Shown here: piece after piece, positions 32,990 through 44,529 of the stretch
Layout: each line of letters begins with the position of its first letter
Numbering within the stretch: position 1 is the stretch's first letter
The notes under the pieces: model-generated
The model's input: the letters and a program-made list of their open reading frames with translations, nothing else
Told to the model about the DNA's origin: nothing
Databases searched by the model: none
Position numbers and translations under genes: made by a program
Source of the DNA: Trissonchulus latispiculum
Taxonomy: Eukaryota > Nematoda > Enoplea > Enoplida > Ironidae
DNA: 64,000 nt
Assembly: GCA_030248195.1 (NCBI GenBank)
Contig: JASAND010030931.1
Location: 16,444-80,443, forward strand
Reading direction: 5' to 3'

Positions 32990-33545
32990 AATGAACCAAT
33001 TTCTCGAGTTCACTATTCATAGATGGAAGTTTTTGTGAATTCCGGGAACAGGTCGCATTTCTGGAATTTAGTTGTACACAAAGATTGTTCAGCTGATCAA
33101 GGCCTTTCGAGTCCAGACCCATGGCTGCATAACTGGGGTCATAACTGTTGGTGATGAAAAACATTTAAATCTGGAAGAATCTTGTTTTCGTGAATTTGGT
33201 AATCGAGTGCATTCTGGGAAATGATTGTATTGTTAAACGTGTTCAAATTGTCAAGGGCTTTTAAATGATAACCATATCATAAGCATCAAAATATTCCGGA
33301 AACTTTGAAAAACCGAAAATTACAAAAATTGGGTGCACTTTGGTTGAAAAAGATGTAAAAAGTGCGAAAGTATGCCACGGAACCAGATCTATTTGATCAC
33401 GGAAACTAAATCTTAAATGTGCATAAATTTCAGAAAAACCTTTGAATATTTTAGATTTTCCGGGATTCCGGATTTTCCATGTCGTCTCCATTTCCGAACG
33501 ATTAAAACATGTACATTGCTTGCTTATAAATCCGACCAAAGTTGA
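32990..33545. mobile_element. Truncated diverged copy of the foldback element at 9986
   Basis: GATTTTCCGGGATTCCGGATTT, the TTTCGA motif and the terminal ATGTACATTG region align with the right half of 9986-11150. Only one half is present and the terminal GTAC repeat is lost. Confidence 0.6.
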
Positions 33546-33827
33546 TTTTTCGGTTTTTTACCTTTGATTTTTCAATTTTATCTTATCTTTTTATAATTCT
33601 CCCTTCTCACTGTCTATCTTTTGTGTAGTTCTCACTTCTCACTAGGTCTTAAACTCCCAAAAAAACAAATTGGTATTTTTCAAAGGTGACAACACATCAT
33701 GCTGCAGCTGCAGCTTCTGATACGGACTAATTATCATAATTATTCAATACGATTCAGATGCGAAGTTGAGTTTTTCAAGGTAATGGAATTCAGATTATGA
33801 TTTCATTTCAAAATTATAATTCAGATT

Positions 33828-33952
33828 ATGGTCGGATCGGATCGGTCCGATCCGGGGCTGGATCGGATCGGATCGGATCGGCGGTCATTTGCCGGATCGG
33901 ATCGGTAGGTGATTTTGGTTGCCGATCCGATCCGATCCACATCACTAGAAAA
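33828..33952. repeat. CGGATCGGAT array, hAT-like appearance
   Basis: GGATCGGATC units occupy both sides of a short spacer. The right end read inward, CTAGTGATGTGGATCGG, resembles hAT ends, but the left end matches poorly and I see no 8-base duplication, so classification is tentative. Confidence 0.45.
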
Positions 33953-34739
33953 AAACCCAGCCGAAATTTTTGCTGGAAGCATGTCAGAACAGTTTTGATT
34001 ACACCATTCGAAAGAGCGGGTCATTTTTAGTATATACATCTGCATCAAAAAATATCAATATTTTTGCAAAAATTCATGTCATATTGACTCTTGAAAATTT
34101 CGTCTGTTTAACACATAAACATAGGCAAATTTTGGAAATTTTTTAAAATTGTTTATTTTTGGCAGTTTAAGCATCCTATCGTGTAGAAAACGCGTTTTTC
34201 TTGTATTTAGAGCCAAACTAGACCCATTTTAAGGTAAAAATAAGCATTTTTTGCCAAATTAGAAATTTTGGTTTGAAATGGCGCCATCCATGTCCGATTT
34301 CGATCCCCCGGAGCACTCACAATAAAACCAACCCAGGTAAAACCTATACCTACTAATACCTACTGCTTCTGCGTGTATTTTAGCAGCGCGCCTCCTGCGT
34401 CTGCGTGCGTATTTTGACAGCGCGCACCGTGCGCCTTGCCTCTGCGTAGGTCCTTCATTTTGCCTTGCGTGGGTGCGTATAGGCGAGGCGTAGGCGAGGT
34501 ATAGGCGTTGCCCATGCGTGGATTGGGCAGACAAAACCAACTTGTGAAGGCTCTACAAAACGCTACGCTAGGTGGAATTCTTTCTAAGTTTAAACTATTT
34601 TGCACCAAACCTAATAATTATTTTCTACTATGTGGCAAAAGACTAGCTAGCTTTTCCAACATTGAGCTTTTAGTGAAGTTCTTAGCCCCCCTTAACTACA
34701 GAATATCATGCATTTTTTGGGATTTCTGAGGTCCGAATT

Positions 34740-35820
34740 TTGGGGGTGGGTAAGGGTATAAATACCATTCCTTACAGTTCGGGGGTCGACCGCCGGATTT
34801 CTAAAATTTACCCCCCCCCCCCACCACCCTCCAATCAAAATTTCCGGTGAAACTATGACCGCAAGAAACAGCCCCATCTCTGCTTGGAATACTTCCGTCA
34901 ACGCAAGCCGATCCGGTCTGGTATGTATATATACCTCATCTTTTTATCCAGCCACATACATATGTACCTGTGACCATAGGTGTAAGGTGGGGAGTTGGGT
35001 GGCTGCACCCCCAACCATTTTTTCAGTCCTCTCCCCACCTCAAATCTAGGGGCTATGAGTTATGACTATATATGAATCGTAGAAACAAACTAATGCCAAC
35101 GTATAAAAATTAATACAATACAGTAATGCATTATAAACGTTACACATTCGGAGAAGACAACACTTACCCAGTCCAGATTCCACATTGTCTCCCAATTAAA
35201 ATACAATATCCTGAGTTGAACTGAGGAACTAAGTTCTAGTCTGCCAAAAGGATTGAAATTAAAGAAAATTCAACCCTTTTCCAGAGTACAAACCACAGAT
35301 TCCTCGGATGAAATAATAAAATGTGGCATGTACAAAACAAATCCAAAACAATTTTCCAGGGAGCAAATGCTGTGAATAGATGAGTGGGTTGGCCTCTCAG
35401 GCGGAAGATTATATACACATTGGGGAATCATAGATGTAAAGATAAAGAGGGCAACCAGCCTCGCCGACCCCCCCCCCTCCCCCCTCCTATGATCGCGACT
35501 ACCATTTTTGGAGAATCTCAGGAAGAACGGATAATTGTGAGAATTGAACGACGTCATATAAGACCACGAAAAATGCAAAAAGCTAAAAAACCTAAATTTT
35601 GAATCTGTAGCGAGACGACCTACCTCCGGGAAGGGGAGGGGGCGACCGCGACGCCCACCCCCAAGCCAAATTGACAAAATGACTCGGGGAGCTAACACAC
35701 CAGGAATGAGGGTACTCTCCATCACATTTCGGGAGCCGACCGCCAAATTTTCAAAGTTTACCCTCCCCCAACCAAAATTTCCGGTTAAACTGAACACCAT
35801 CACCCCCCGCCCCCCCGATA
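34740..35820. repeat. Pair of diverged direct repeats
   Basis: About 34765-34855 and 35705-35795 share GAC-CGCC-TTT-AAATTTACC and AAAATTTCCGGT in order and orientation. The intervening 850 bases contain a pyrimidine-rich tract. The 219-residue minus-strand ORF over 35270-35929 follows repeat composition and has no recognisable domain. Confidence 0.45.
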
Positions 35821-36210
35821 CACCAATGACCCCCACGAAAAACGAATTGTGAGAATTTAATAGAGAGTACAACCATTCAAAGGGGGACTCTAATTCACAG
35901 CATCTCCCATTCAATAAATAACTACTCAATCTGAAGCAAAGCTTTCCGTTTCAATCCAACTAATCCATCCATATTTACAATTTAGTTAGAATTTAAACTG
36001 ACATTTATTAAGCCTTTTGTTAGCTAGCTTTTTCTTACATTCATCGGTAATCAGCGAACTGTAATTTTGAATATTCGGAGTTAAATTATTAGTGTAGGGA
36101 AGAAAGCAACGGAATGTGGGGTCTAGTCCTAGAGATTTGAAATTTCGAAGCAGGCCATCAGGGAGGAAAGGTTAGCACTCCCAAATAAAACGTCTTTCCA
36201 AATTAATTGG

Positions 36211-37985
36211 GGGTGGCTTCATCCTTCTTTTTGTGACTTTTCCCAATTTTCGCGAGGTTGGTGGGATTGTTTGGTGGACCGATGTTAGGGTGTGGGTGGG
36301 GGGGGGGGGGAGGGGAGGGGGGGGCAGGAGTGCCCCAATCCCAACCTGGGGTCCGAGTAGGAGAAAACTTTTAGAGGAGGGTATCCTAGAAGGGGAGAGG
36401 CAGAACCTCTCCCAATAGAACAACTCAGGGGGTGTCTGTGATTCTCTTCCACCCAGCGTTTTACCCACGGTCGAGAAAAAGAGACGACCGTTCGTCACTA
36501 ACCCCGAATCACAGACTGACTGGAGTTTGAAATTTTGCTCTCAGGTTAACTTTGTTCCTTATTGCAATCATCATTCAATGATTGGTCGCTTTCATGATCG
36601 CAGTTTGTCATTGTCTGGTTCGAAAGGGAGGACTCCGCCTCCTTTCGAGTGTTTCTCTTGCTTTCCTTTGAATTTGCACCTGAGCAATTTATCACTCAGG
36701 TTACATAACTTTTTATGGCCCAAAGGCCGTTTTTCGAGTGGCCCAGAGTACCCTAAAACCCTGGGCCATAAACTTTTATTTCGTTTTTGTTCTGAAGCAC
36801 CTTTGTCCTGAAATCCATTTCTATAGCTTCTGATATTGTTTGCAAACAGATGAAGAATCCAAAGGCAGACCGACAGGCGGACTAGGAAAACGAGAAAGAA
36901 GAAGGAGAACTAGAGGAATCGTAATACGAACAGGGGGGCCTAGAAGCCCAAGATGAAATGGAGCCGTACCTAAGCTAAATGAACCTCTACCTAGTTTAAA
37001 CTTAGCTAGAGACCTAATATATTGTGTTTGTTAATATTAATCGCTAGCTCCTCTATTTTTTCTTTTAGGGGTGACTTGTGCCTTAATTTCAGAGGGGTTC
37101 CCCTCTGTCTAGCCTACATGCGTTACTTCTTAGTGAGGGAGAACTAGCGTTGTTTTTGTGACGTGTAAAAGGCGGAGAACCTCACACACATCCATGCATA
37201 GACACTCAGGCTGCACATTACACACTCACACAACTCATCGGAGGGGACCTGTGAATAAACCCCATATACTTGATGCTGCAAAATTGGAGGCGTTAAAAAA
37301 TTTAACTAATCTCAACCTCAATTAATGGTGAACGGATTCACTAATACACATGATGAATACAAATACAACAAGTACAAACAATTACGACACAGCTCTAAAC
37401 TAATTTAGTACCCTTTTGTCACAAAACAATCCGTTTAATTTATCCTGTGAAAAGGCAATCATATTTCCACCCACAGCCCACAATAACTAACTTCTGTACA
37501 ATTATGTATATGTACAATATGTATAGGCAAAGCAACAATTACGGATTAAACTACAATTTATAAGTACGTACCTAATTATTAAACAATATTAGGTAGTGTT
37601 TCACAATTATAAACCATTAGGTTACAAACTTTACAGGTCCAAACTATAGACAAGTTGGCGAGAATTTCTGCAGAGAGGAGGGTCCACTTTAGGGCCTAGT
37701 TTTTGGTGAAAGTTTTCAACAGATCCTTCTAAAAATCAATTTCCCTTAACTTAGAACCTTCCTCTATTAAAAAATATAGTTCCTATAATTTTAGCATCAC
37801 TGGATCAAGACCTATTTTGACTATCACACTAGACTGATGGACCTCTTGAAGCCGAAAACGATAAGTGAACCTAATTTTTTAGGAGTAAACCCTGAATCGT
37901 ATTTTTGACAGATTCTTCTGTGGATCTGTTTCCAGGAACTTTCCTCTATTTACCAATACAACTCGTTTCCATTTTTGTCCGTATT
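36211..37985. other. No gene recognised
   Basis: It contains poly-G tracts at 36297-36326 and AT-rich sequence with CA-rich patches near 37180-37230. No repeat ends, tRNA or conserved ORF were recognised. Confidence 0.4.
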
Positions 37986-38060
37986 TCATTAAGAGTACAT
38001 GTTTCCTTAAGCGCGAGAATACGGTATGTTAATTAATCTGTTAGCCTTATTTGCTGTTAT

Positions 38061-38630
38061 CAAGAGTACATAATACATAAGAGTATGACATGCTCTATGT
38101 ATTATCAGCTCGCTACATCCTCTGCACGCTATCGCTTACCCCCCCCCTACATCAGACCCCCCTTATCAAAGCAAATTTGAACGCTATGTTTACACGCTAC
38201 AGCTCGAAAACACAACTATTCAGTTGGTTCAATGTGCGTCTGTTGCGTGTAAACATAGCGGACGAATTTCTTTGACAATTTATGGGGGGGGGGTTAGCCG
38301 ATAGCGCGCATCGGATGTAGCGAGCTGATAATACATTGAGTATGCCTGCTGTCATACTCTTATGTGTTATGTACTCTTGACACTACGTAGTCACCTTTCC
38401 TAATCCGCGTGACGCACAGATGATTGGTCGACTTAGCGGACAAATATTTCCTGGAAAACCGAAATTTTTACCTGCCGCCTTTGCGAAGGCAACGCAGAAG
38501 CCCTACGGATACCTGTTCCTTAACCTTAAACCAAATGCGGATCCTAAGTTTAGAGTAATGGAGGGAATTCTTCCCGGTGAACAGCAATATGTCTGCCTGC
38601 TGTCATACTCTTATGTATTATGTACTCTTG
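38061..38630. mobile_element. 570-bp element with 30-bp inverted termini, 7-bp duplication
   Basis: The termini are CAAGAGTACATAATACATAA(10 more) at 38061-38090 and the exact inverse at 38601-38630. The duplication CTGTTAT flanks both sides (38054-38060, 38631-38637), and the empty site is present in the 3' LTR near 41505. A third terminus copy lies inside at 38350-38379. An inner palindrome (38099-38334, ends GTATTATCAGCTCGCTACAT) fills the left part. The right part (38420-38600) holds a short coding-like fragment. Confidence 0.8.
38420..38600 (+). pseudogene. Coding-like fragment captured between 30-bp termini
   Basis: The frame reads PAAFAKATQKPYGYLFLNLK and then RVMEGILPGEQQYV before running into the 30-bp terminus. 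The phrase PYGYLFLNLKP resembles C-terminal parts of uncharacterised mobile-element proteins I have seen in invertebrates, but I cannot name the family. Confidence 0.35.
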
Positions 38631-38637
38631 CTGTTAT

Positions 38638-38833
38638 TAATTCTTTTATGTTTGTTTTGTCTTTAACTGTTCCTTTTAAATGCCAATATGTTACCCTTGA
38701 CATTCTTATGTTTTGACTTTGTTTTTATATTCCTGGGTTTTGAAGTTTTGTGTTGCTTATTCAAATGTTTCTTACTAAAAATTCTTATTCAAAATGTTGT
38801 TAATTCAGTTTAGCTGGTTCTTTTGAGCTGACA
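38638..38833 (+). repeat. 5' LTR, last piece, with primer-site-like sequence after it
   Basis: It aligns with 41510-41670 apart from a roughly 33-base segment missing from the 3' LTR, and ends GAGCTGACA. AG then TGGCGCCCCCG follows at 38834-38846, placed where a tRNA primer-binding site is expected. Confidence 0.75.
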
Positions 38834-39218
38834 AGTGGCGCCCCCGTTTTCAGCTGCCTAAGCTTGCCTGTTGTTTGCCGTGCTCCAGTTAAGTTTAACT
38901 TAACTTTTGCCTTTACGCACAGTTTGCAAAGGAGACTTTGCAGTTTTGATTTCTCCAACCTAGCTTGGATTGTTCGTCAGCCTACTGTTGTTAACTGGTT
39001 GCCTTTTGAAAACCTGCACGTTACTAGTGGCATTCAAACCATAACTGCCTTTTGGATTGCTATTACCTTTCCACTGACTAAAGACTGGAAAGGCTTATTT
39101 TTGGACCAATGTGCGAAGAAATTTCTTGCACTTTTCTGAACTTTTGGATTTCTCCGTGGACAGCCTGAATTGAAGTGAGTTCTACTATTAATTTGTAATT
39201 TTGTTTTGGCATTTTAAA

Positions 39219-40515
39219 ATGCCCGATGACGGTAATTTGTCCGATCGTGACATTCGGCAATTGCACAGAGATTTGCAAAAGGCCAAGGCTGATATTCAAC
39301 GTTTATCTCAGGTGCGTCATATGCGTGCACCTCATCCCATGCATCGGGACACCTCATCCCAATGTCCATCTGGCTGCTTTGCACCATCTCTATCAAAATT
39401 CGCAGTCTATCCGTGAACTAGTTAGCAGCTACGGTCCAGACACTCAGTTCTTCGCCTGTGGTCCACACGAGTACTGGAACACCGGTGCAACCTGGAATCA
39501 GACGTGTTCCAGAGAACCTGCTGATTGGTATGGTGAGAATCACGATGGGGACTTAGATGCCACCTCCGTGGGAAATCCGATGGACACGGACCCCATCAAA
39601 TGGGGATCCCCACAGGTGTCGCCTGGCATCCGTCTGGTTAACGGAGCAAATGGGCTTTGTTCCCGGGGGCATGGCGTTCCCATGTCGAATTACACTGATG
39701 CCGTCCAGGTGCTTAAATTATGCTACCTTATGCTAGTAGTTGCTTGCCTCTCCTCATTTTTGCCTATTCCAGCTTCTGAGAATGATGTGCTGACCCTAGC
39801 GAACTACGAAGACGAGTGCTGGACTTGAGATGGTTGATGTGCCTCATATAGCATTTGAGGCTGACGGGCTCGGAAATCACAACACACAGAATCACTATGG
39901 TTCAACAGTTTCTTCAGCAGATTCATACTGACGACGAAGCCTACCATATTCCATCGTACTCATTGGCCGACTTATGCCAGAAGATCGTGACACCTCATCC
40001 CAAACGAACTGGGTTGATTGTGTCTAATTCTCTGATGAAGCATTTGGCTCACCTCGAAGGCGGCGATGTCCTTACTCGTGGTGGAGCCTCTATGCACCGC
40101 ATCCCTGCTATAACGAAGGGTGCCAAAGCCATTCCAACGGATTATGACTACATCATCATCAATACGGCCAACATCGATATACTGGGATCGGAAGACGAAT
40201 GAGAAACTGGTTTCACAGCACTTCACGACACGTTTGGAATCGTTGCCTCTAAAGGGTACATGTCCTCATTGAGTCCGCAGAATAAGAATAGTCTCCATGC
40301 CTATACTTACGTGGACTTCGATGAATTCCTGCACCGAAGCTGCGAGGAAGCTGGTGTCCACTACATCACACTCGAGGACGAGTGTTTTCTTAATCAGTCG
40401 GCATATACGAACAGCCAAAATGTCCACCGTAACCGTGGAATGAATCTGAATCTATTCCTTTACGCTGACACGCTCCATCTATCTGTTAAAGGAACCCGAG
40501 TACTCTTCAGATAGT
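39219..40515 (+). pseudogene. Retroelement ORF remnant with SGNH-hydrolase-like domain
   Basis: A broken reading frame begins MPDDGNLSDRDIRQLHRDLQ (coiled-coil-like). Around 39380-39715 it continues as HHLYQNSQSIRELVSSYGPD and later IKWGSPQVSPGIRLVNG. Around 39900-40515 it has the SGNH-like blocks GLIVSNSLMKHL, RGGASMHR, DYDYIIINTANIDIL and DTLHLSVKG. In the first block the canonical GDS is NS preceded by S, so the serine is kept but the glycine and aspartate are not. At least one nonsense codon (TGA near 40201) and several frame changes break it. SGNH esterase domains are known in ORF1 of some retroelements. Confidence 0.55.
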
Positions 40516-41437
40516 GGGCAGATCATGTGCCACAGCTGAAAATGTGTGAACGCAAGTTCACTAAAGCCGAATACCAAATGGACCGCATATCCCGCTTGTC
40601 GGAATGCTATTGCAGTTATCAGTTTGCGCGTCATGCAGAAGACGGCACCTCTTCAGATAATTCACTAAATTTTGAATGTTCTGAATGATCCTGTATCAGA
40701 AATTGAAATTTCGCTAGAACGTATTCACGTTACTACTCAAAATTCACCAACAACCACCAACGTTTCGACTAGTTCAACTCCTTCTAGTGATTTAAATTCT
40801 GCTAGCAACAACACCGCTATCAGTCAAACTCAAAGCGTGTAAGTGACAAACTTTCTAACACTACAACATCTGCGGCACAAGTTATGTGCGCAGCATCCAC
40901 TGACTTTGTCGATATCCGACACATTCGTGTGCAGTACCAACCGATTCTCCTACTTTAGCTAGTTCGCAAACTTCATGTAGTGGCATTGTGACACAGCGTA
41001 CGAGTGCAGTTACGCCATGTTCAAACAGATACTTTGGTTATGGTTCGATTCCATGCCAACTTCAATTCCCAATTTGGTATCGACGGCCAGTCGCACGTTC
41101 GGCGCTACTACCAAATCCTGAACTACAGTATGGCATCAGAGGCATGGTTCAAAATTAGATCCAAACAAGTTTTGCTGGATCGTGGCAATTCAGATTTCCT
41201 TTTTCGTTACAGGCATCCAGTAAACTCGATTTGGCCAGCGGCGTTAATGGAATCAATCCTACCAATGGACCAATCAACATGTACATGCCTGTCATCTTGG
41301 AACAAAATGGAAACTATTCCTCCTATTGGGCCCAAGCCTTTGGAGCAACCTAGTTTCGCCCTCCTGCTCCAGGTCCCATCCATGAGTGGCCTCCGTTTTG
41401 ACTATACGGACGGGTCGTCCTTTTTCTACCCCTGGCG
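40516..41437 (+). pseudogene. 3' internal part of the LTR element, degraded ORF
   Basis: A second conserved-looking piece lies at about 41219-41395 in the frame reading NGINPTNGPINMYMPVILEQ and ending at stops. It is out of frame with the longest open stretch here. No polymerase, protease or integrase motif was found. Confidence 0.4.
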
Positions 41438-41670
41438 TGTCAATAAACTGTTGATTTATAATTGTGTTAATTTATAATTTTGTTAATTAATCTGTTAGCC
41501 TTATTTGCTGTCATTAATTCTCTTATGTTTGTTTTGACTTTAATTGTTTTTTAAATGTCAATATGTTACCCTTGACATTCCTATGTTTTGACTTTGCTTT
41601 TATGTTGCTGGGTTTTGAAGTTTTGTATTGCTTATTAAAATTCAGTTTAGCTGGTTCCTTTGAGCTGACA
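41438..41670 (+). repeat. 3' LTR (233 bases)
   Basis: It starts TGTCAATAAACTGTTGA and ends TTTGAGCTGACA, so the ends are TGTCA and TGACA. A clear polypurine tract before it is not visible. The duplication CACG follows at 41671. Confidence 0.78.
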
Positions 41671-42775
41671 CACGTTTGAAGTTAGTCTTGATAAAGTATG
41701 AATTTTTAGAATTCTCAGGAGGAGGAGGAGGAAAGTCCACTAATACAATTATACACGGTTACGGGATACTGAATCAATAAAAACGTTCCAGAATTGGAAG
41801 GAAACAGCTAAATAACTTGTACTGAAGTGTTTTGGCTGGCCATGGCCAAAAACATTACCGAAAATCGGGTGGCATCCGGTCAGTATCCGGTAAGCGGATG
41901 TCCAGGCTACGAAAACTGTACAACAAGTTTGGCTGGTCGCATAGAACTGTAGATTGGAATTTCAAGTTTGGACCTAAATTGCGCGAGCTATGGCCGTATC
42001 CGGCTCAAAAGAAACTGGAAAATTTCGATGGAATCGCGTGTTCGTTTTTGGCACAAAGAATGGCTGGGAGGCCACTTTCATTTTACCCGGTGTCAAAGGA
42101 ATCAAAAATTCGGTCCATTTCCCGTTCTGATCCTTGACATCTAAGATTTCATGTCTCCCCAATTCTACATCATCTGATGACCTATTAGTACTTTTTTATT
42201 GTGGCTATTGCCAAATTTAGGATTAACAAATTTTACTGCAAAGTGGCTTACAGCATGTTAGGGATTTCGACAGTGATGCCGAAAGTGATCCCTAAAGGCT
42301 AGAGTTGGCAAATGCCGTAGCCAAAATTGACTTTCATTAATCATGCTTAATTACGGTTGAGTAGAGAAATACTGCCAAATATGATTTACAAGAAGCATTT
42401 ACAAGTGTCTAGTATCGTATTCTTTCGCTATAGCGAAATAAACTGCGTCGACTAACATCTTCACTTCCACTGCACTGCTCCATTCATTTAATGTTGCAAA
42501 TTACTGACAAATAGTTGATCATTTGGCTCTATAACCTTGCTGATTTTCGGTTGGTTTCGTGAATAGGCAACAACTTTTTGCAATTTTCCATCCACCTGGA
42601 ATGGTTGATGGTCGAAGCATACAGTTAATAATTTTGAGACTCGATATGTGAAGACATCAGCAAACTTAATCAGATGCTACTGTGGCATTTCGCCTATACC
42701 ACAGCTAAGTTTAGGTTTTAGCTTTCTCAAATGCTTTCTTACAATTTCTTCATCAGAATTACAATTTACATGTGT
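41671..42775. other. No gene recognised
   Basis: Unique-looking AT-rich sequence with a GGAGGAGGAGGA tract at 41720. The 101-residue ORF at 41832 shows no recognisable motif. Confidence 0.4.
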
Positions 42776-43032
42776 AGCGCTTCTACCAGGGCTGGTGGAC
42801 CAGGAACGGGAGGCGTCATGCACCCTTGTACCCACGAAACCAGGACCTAGAAGAGAGAAGGGAAGAGGGAAGCTTTTCACTCACCATTGAAAGTAAAGAA
42901 TTAACCCTGCCGGGTTTCGAACCACGGCCCTTCTGACTCCTGAGCAGACATGCTATTCAACTACACCACATGGCCATCAGCTGAACTCCCGTTACAGGCT
43001 TATCAGTCTTTTCTATGCCTGCTTCCCTTACA
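42776..43032 (-). repeat. SINE with tRNA-like head, family 1
   Basis: On the minus strand it has the box-A-like ATGTGGTGTAGTTGAATAGC and box B GTGGTTCGAAACC, and a body with the complement of GGAGGCGTCATGCACCCTTG. A second full copy lies at 55058-55328, which supports the boundaries. Confidence 0.75.
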
Positions 43033-43947
43033 CATGGAATTCATTTGTCTTCTGTAAAAAAATAAATACACTATTATTGTCTGAAAACCGATGGAACATT
43101 TATTCTCAGATTTAAACTCAACTTGGCTTTGACAAAAGATCAAAACAATCGCTCTTTATTTGAACAACCTTGATTCCATTCCCTCAACACATCACTTGTA
43201 TTCAAGCTTTAGTTCCATTTAGCTCAAACGTTGCTCATCAGATGTGCGCTCAATGACTCTGAAAACGCTGAATGCAAATTTTTAGCAAAATTAGAGAAAA
43301 ACGTTGGTCCCCTTCCCCCATTACAAAGCTTAAAAATTAAAGATTTTAAAATGCAGGCAGGTTAGATTTGTGTTAAAACGCTCCCATGGCAAATTTTAAC
43401 TAAACTGGATTCGCCTTGCGAAAGTCGCACTAAAGTGAGCATCTTCCTTAGTATTACCGTTTAAAGTAATTCTGGCAAGGGCGAAGTGCATGCGATCCAT
43501 GCAAACTTAATAGGGAAGTAGACACGCTACAAAAACACACATAAACACGGATATGTAAAAACACCCAGACACTACAATTCTGTTAAATATGCTTGATTTT
43601 ACGACAAAAGATTTCTTGATTTCTCCTTCCCTTTTTTACGCTGAATTGTTGAAGAAGTTTGGTTGCATTTTTTCTGAATAATTTGGGCCTTCAGCGCTTT
43701 GTTACTGCAATGTTAATTACAGTTTTGCATTGTTTTTGTGCATTCAACTAATTTTGTGTTGGTTGCTTCAAAAACAGAGTGTTTTTAAGGATGAGGCATA
43801 AACTGGACTTAGTTTGAACAAAGTTGGAGTTAGGGGAAGGTTCAGCAAATAAATCCCTACTTATTCGTTCAGTCAATACAGCCGAAGTCTTGCAAGTGTC
43901 AGCAAAGTCTATGTGAATTTTTAAACTGAGTGATACTGAGTGTAAAC
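43033..43947. other. No gene recognised
   Basis: AT-rich unique-looking sequence between a SINE and a hAT element. No conserved exon or repeat end is seen. Confidence 0.4.
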
Positions 43948-44465
43948 TAGAGATGAGGATTTTGGCTCGCGGCTCGGCGCGGCACGCGAGCCGAGCCGAG
44001 CCGAGCCGAGCCGAGCCGAGCCGGCAACAATGTCTCCCGAGCCGAGCCGAGCCGAGCCGGCAACAATGTCTCCCGAGCCGAGCCGAGCCGAGCCGGAGAA
44101 TTGAAACTCCGAGCCGAGCCGAGCCGAGCCGACCCCAACCAAAAATCGGAATTCGACCAAATTTCCCTGTCATATTTCAGAACTTCTTCAAACAAAATGG
44201 CCATCAGTGAAGACTGTTTTTATTTTTCAATTTTGCATCCTAATTTTAAATTTCTTTAGCTTTCTTAATAGCTTCCAAGCGAATTTCAAGCTTGGCGAGC
44301 CGAGCCGAGCCGAGCCGACCCAGTTAGAAAATCTTCCCAGCCGAGCCGAGCCGAGCCAACCACATTTTCTCGCGAGCCGAGCCGAGCCGAGCCGAGCCAA
44401 CCACATTTTCTCGCGAGCCGAGCCGAGCCGAGCCGGAAAAGTCCGGCTCGTCCTCATCTCTTCTA
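43948..44465. mobile_element. hAT element with GAGCC arrays
   Basis: Ends TAGAGATGAGGA and TCCTCATCTCTTCTA are flanked by the 8-base duplication GTGTAAAC (43940-43947, 44466-44473). GAGCC units repeat in the same orientation next to both ends (43990-44135, 44297-44440). The left end is 3 bases shorter than the right. There is no transposase. Confidence 0.88.
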
Positions 44466-44529
44466 GTGTAAACTGAGTGCAGTGACTTAAATAAATAAAT
44501 TAATTGATTTCAACACGTGACCATTGAAT

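Larger units (their letters stand above)
29860..36210. repeat. Long degraded inverted repeat
   Basis: 29862-29895 and 29978-30120 are near-identical to the reverse complements of 36172-36205 and 36000-36110. A second, inner inverted pair is 31675-31770 with 35205-35310. This suggests a 6.3-kb foldback structure partly overwritten by other insertions. Confidence 0.7.
25530..38024. mobile_element. 12.5-kb TA-flanked inverted-repeat element inserted in the LTR
   Basis: The left end reads CCATATTCTCGCGCTTAAGG and the right end is the inverse of CCGTATTCTCGCGCTTAAGG. Both are bordered by TA (25528-25529, 38025-38026), and LTR sequence continues on either side. No transposase ORF is recognised inside. 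It contains further nested elements, G/C homopolymers and a degraded inverted repeat (29860-30130 with 35985-36210). The short matching termini could also be solitary ends of two separate insertions. Confidence 0.6.
25492..41670 (+). mobile_element. LTR retroelement, 5' LTR split by large insertions
   Basis: A 233-base 3' LTR (41438-41670) starts TGTCA and ends TGACA. Its 5' partner is found in three pieces: 25492-25529, about 38027-38060 and 38638-38833. The flanks carry a 4-base duplication CACG (25488-25491 and 41671-41674). A TGGCGCCCCCG primer-site-like sequence follows the 5' LTR at 38836. The inner part (38834-41437) has remnants of an SGNH-like ORF but no reverse transcriptase, so it is defective or non-autonomous. 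Assembly of the 5' LTR from pieces is inference, but each piece aligns to the 3' LTR in order. Confidence 0.75.

Noticed and set aside
35270..35929. 219-residue minus-strand ORF, one of the longest in the window
   Set aside because: No domain is recognisable, it overlaps diverged direct repeats and C-runs, and no splice-linked neighbours are seen.
41004..41477. 157-residue ORF as an independent gene
   Set aside because: It lies inside the LTR element, and the better conserved-looking frame in the same region is a different one.
43748..44476. SRAEP/ARLGS repeat ORFs
   Set aside because: They are six-frame readings of the GAGCC array; no start, splice or homology support.
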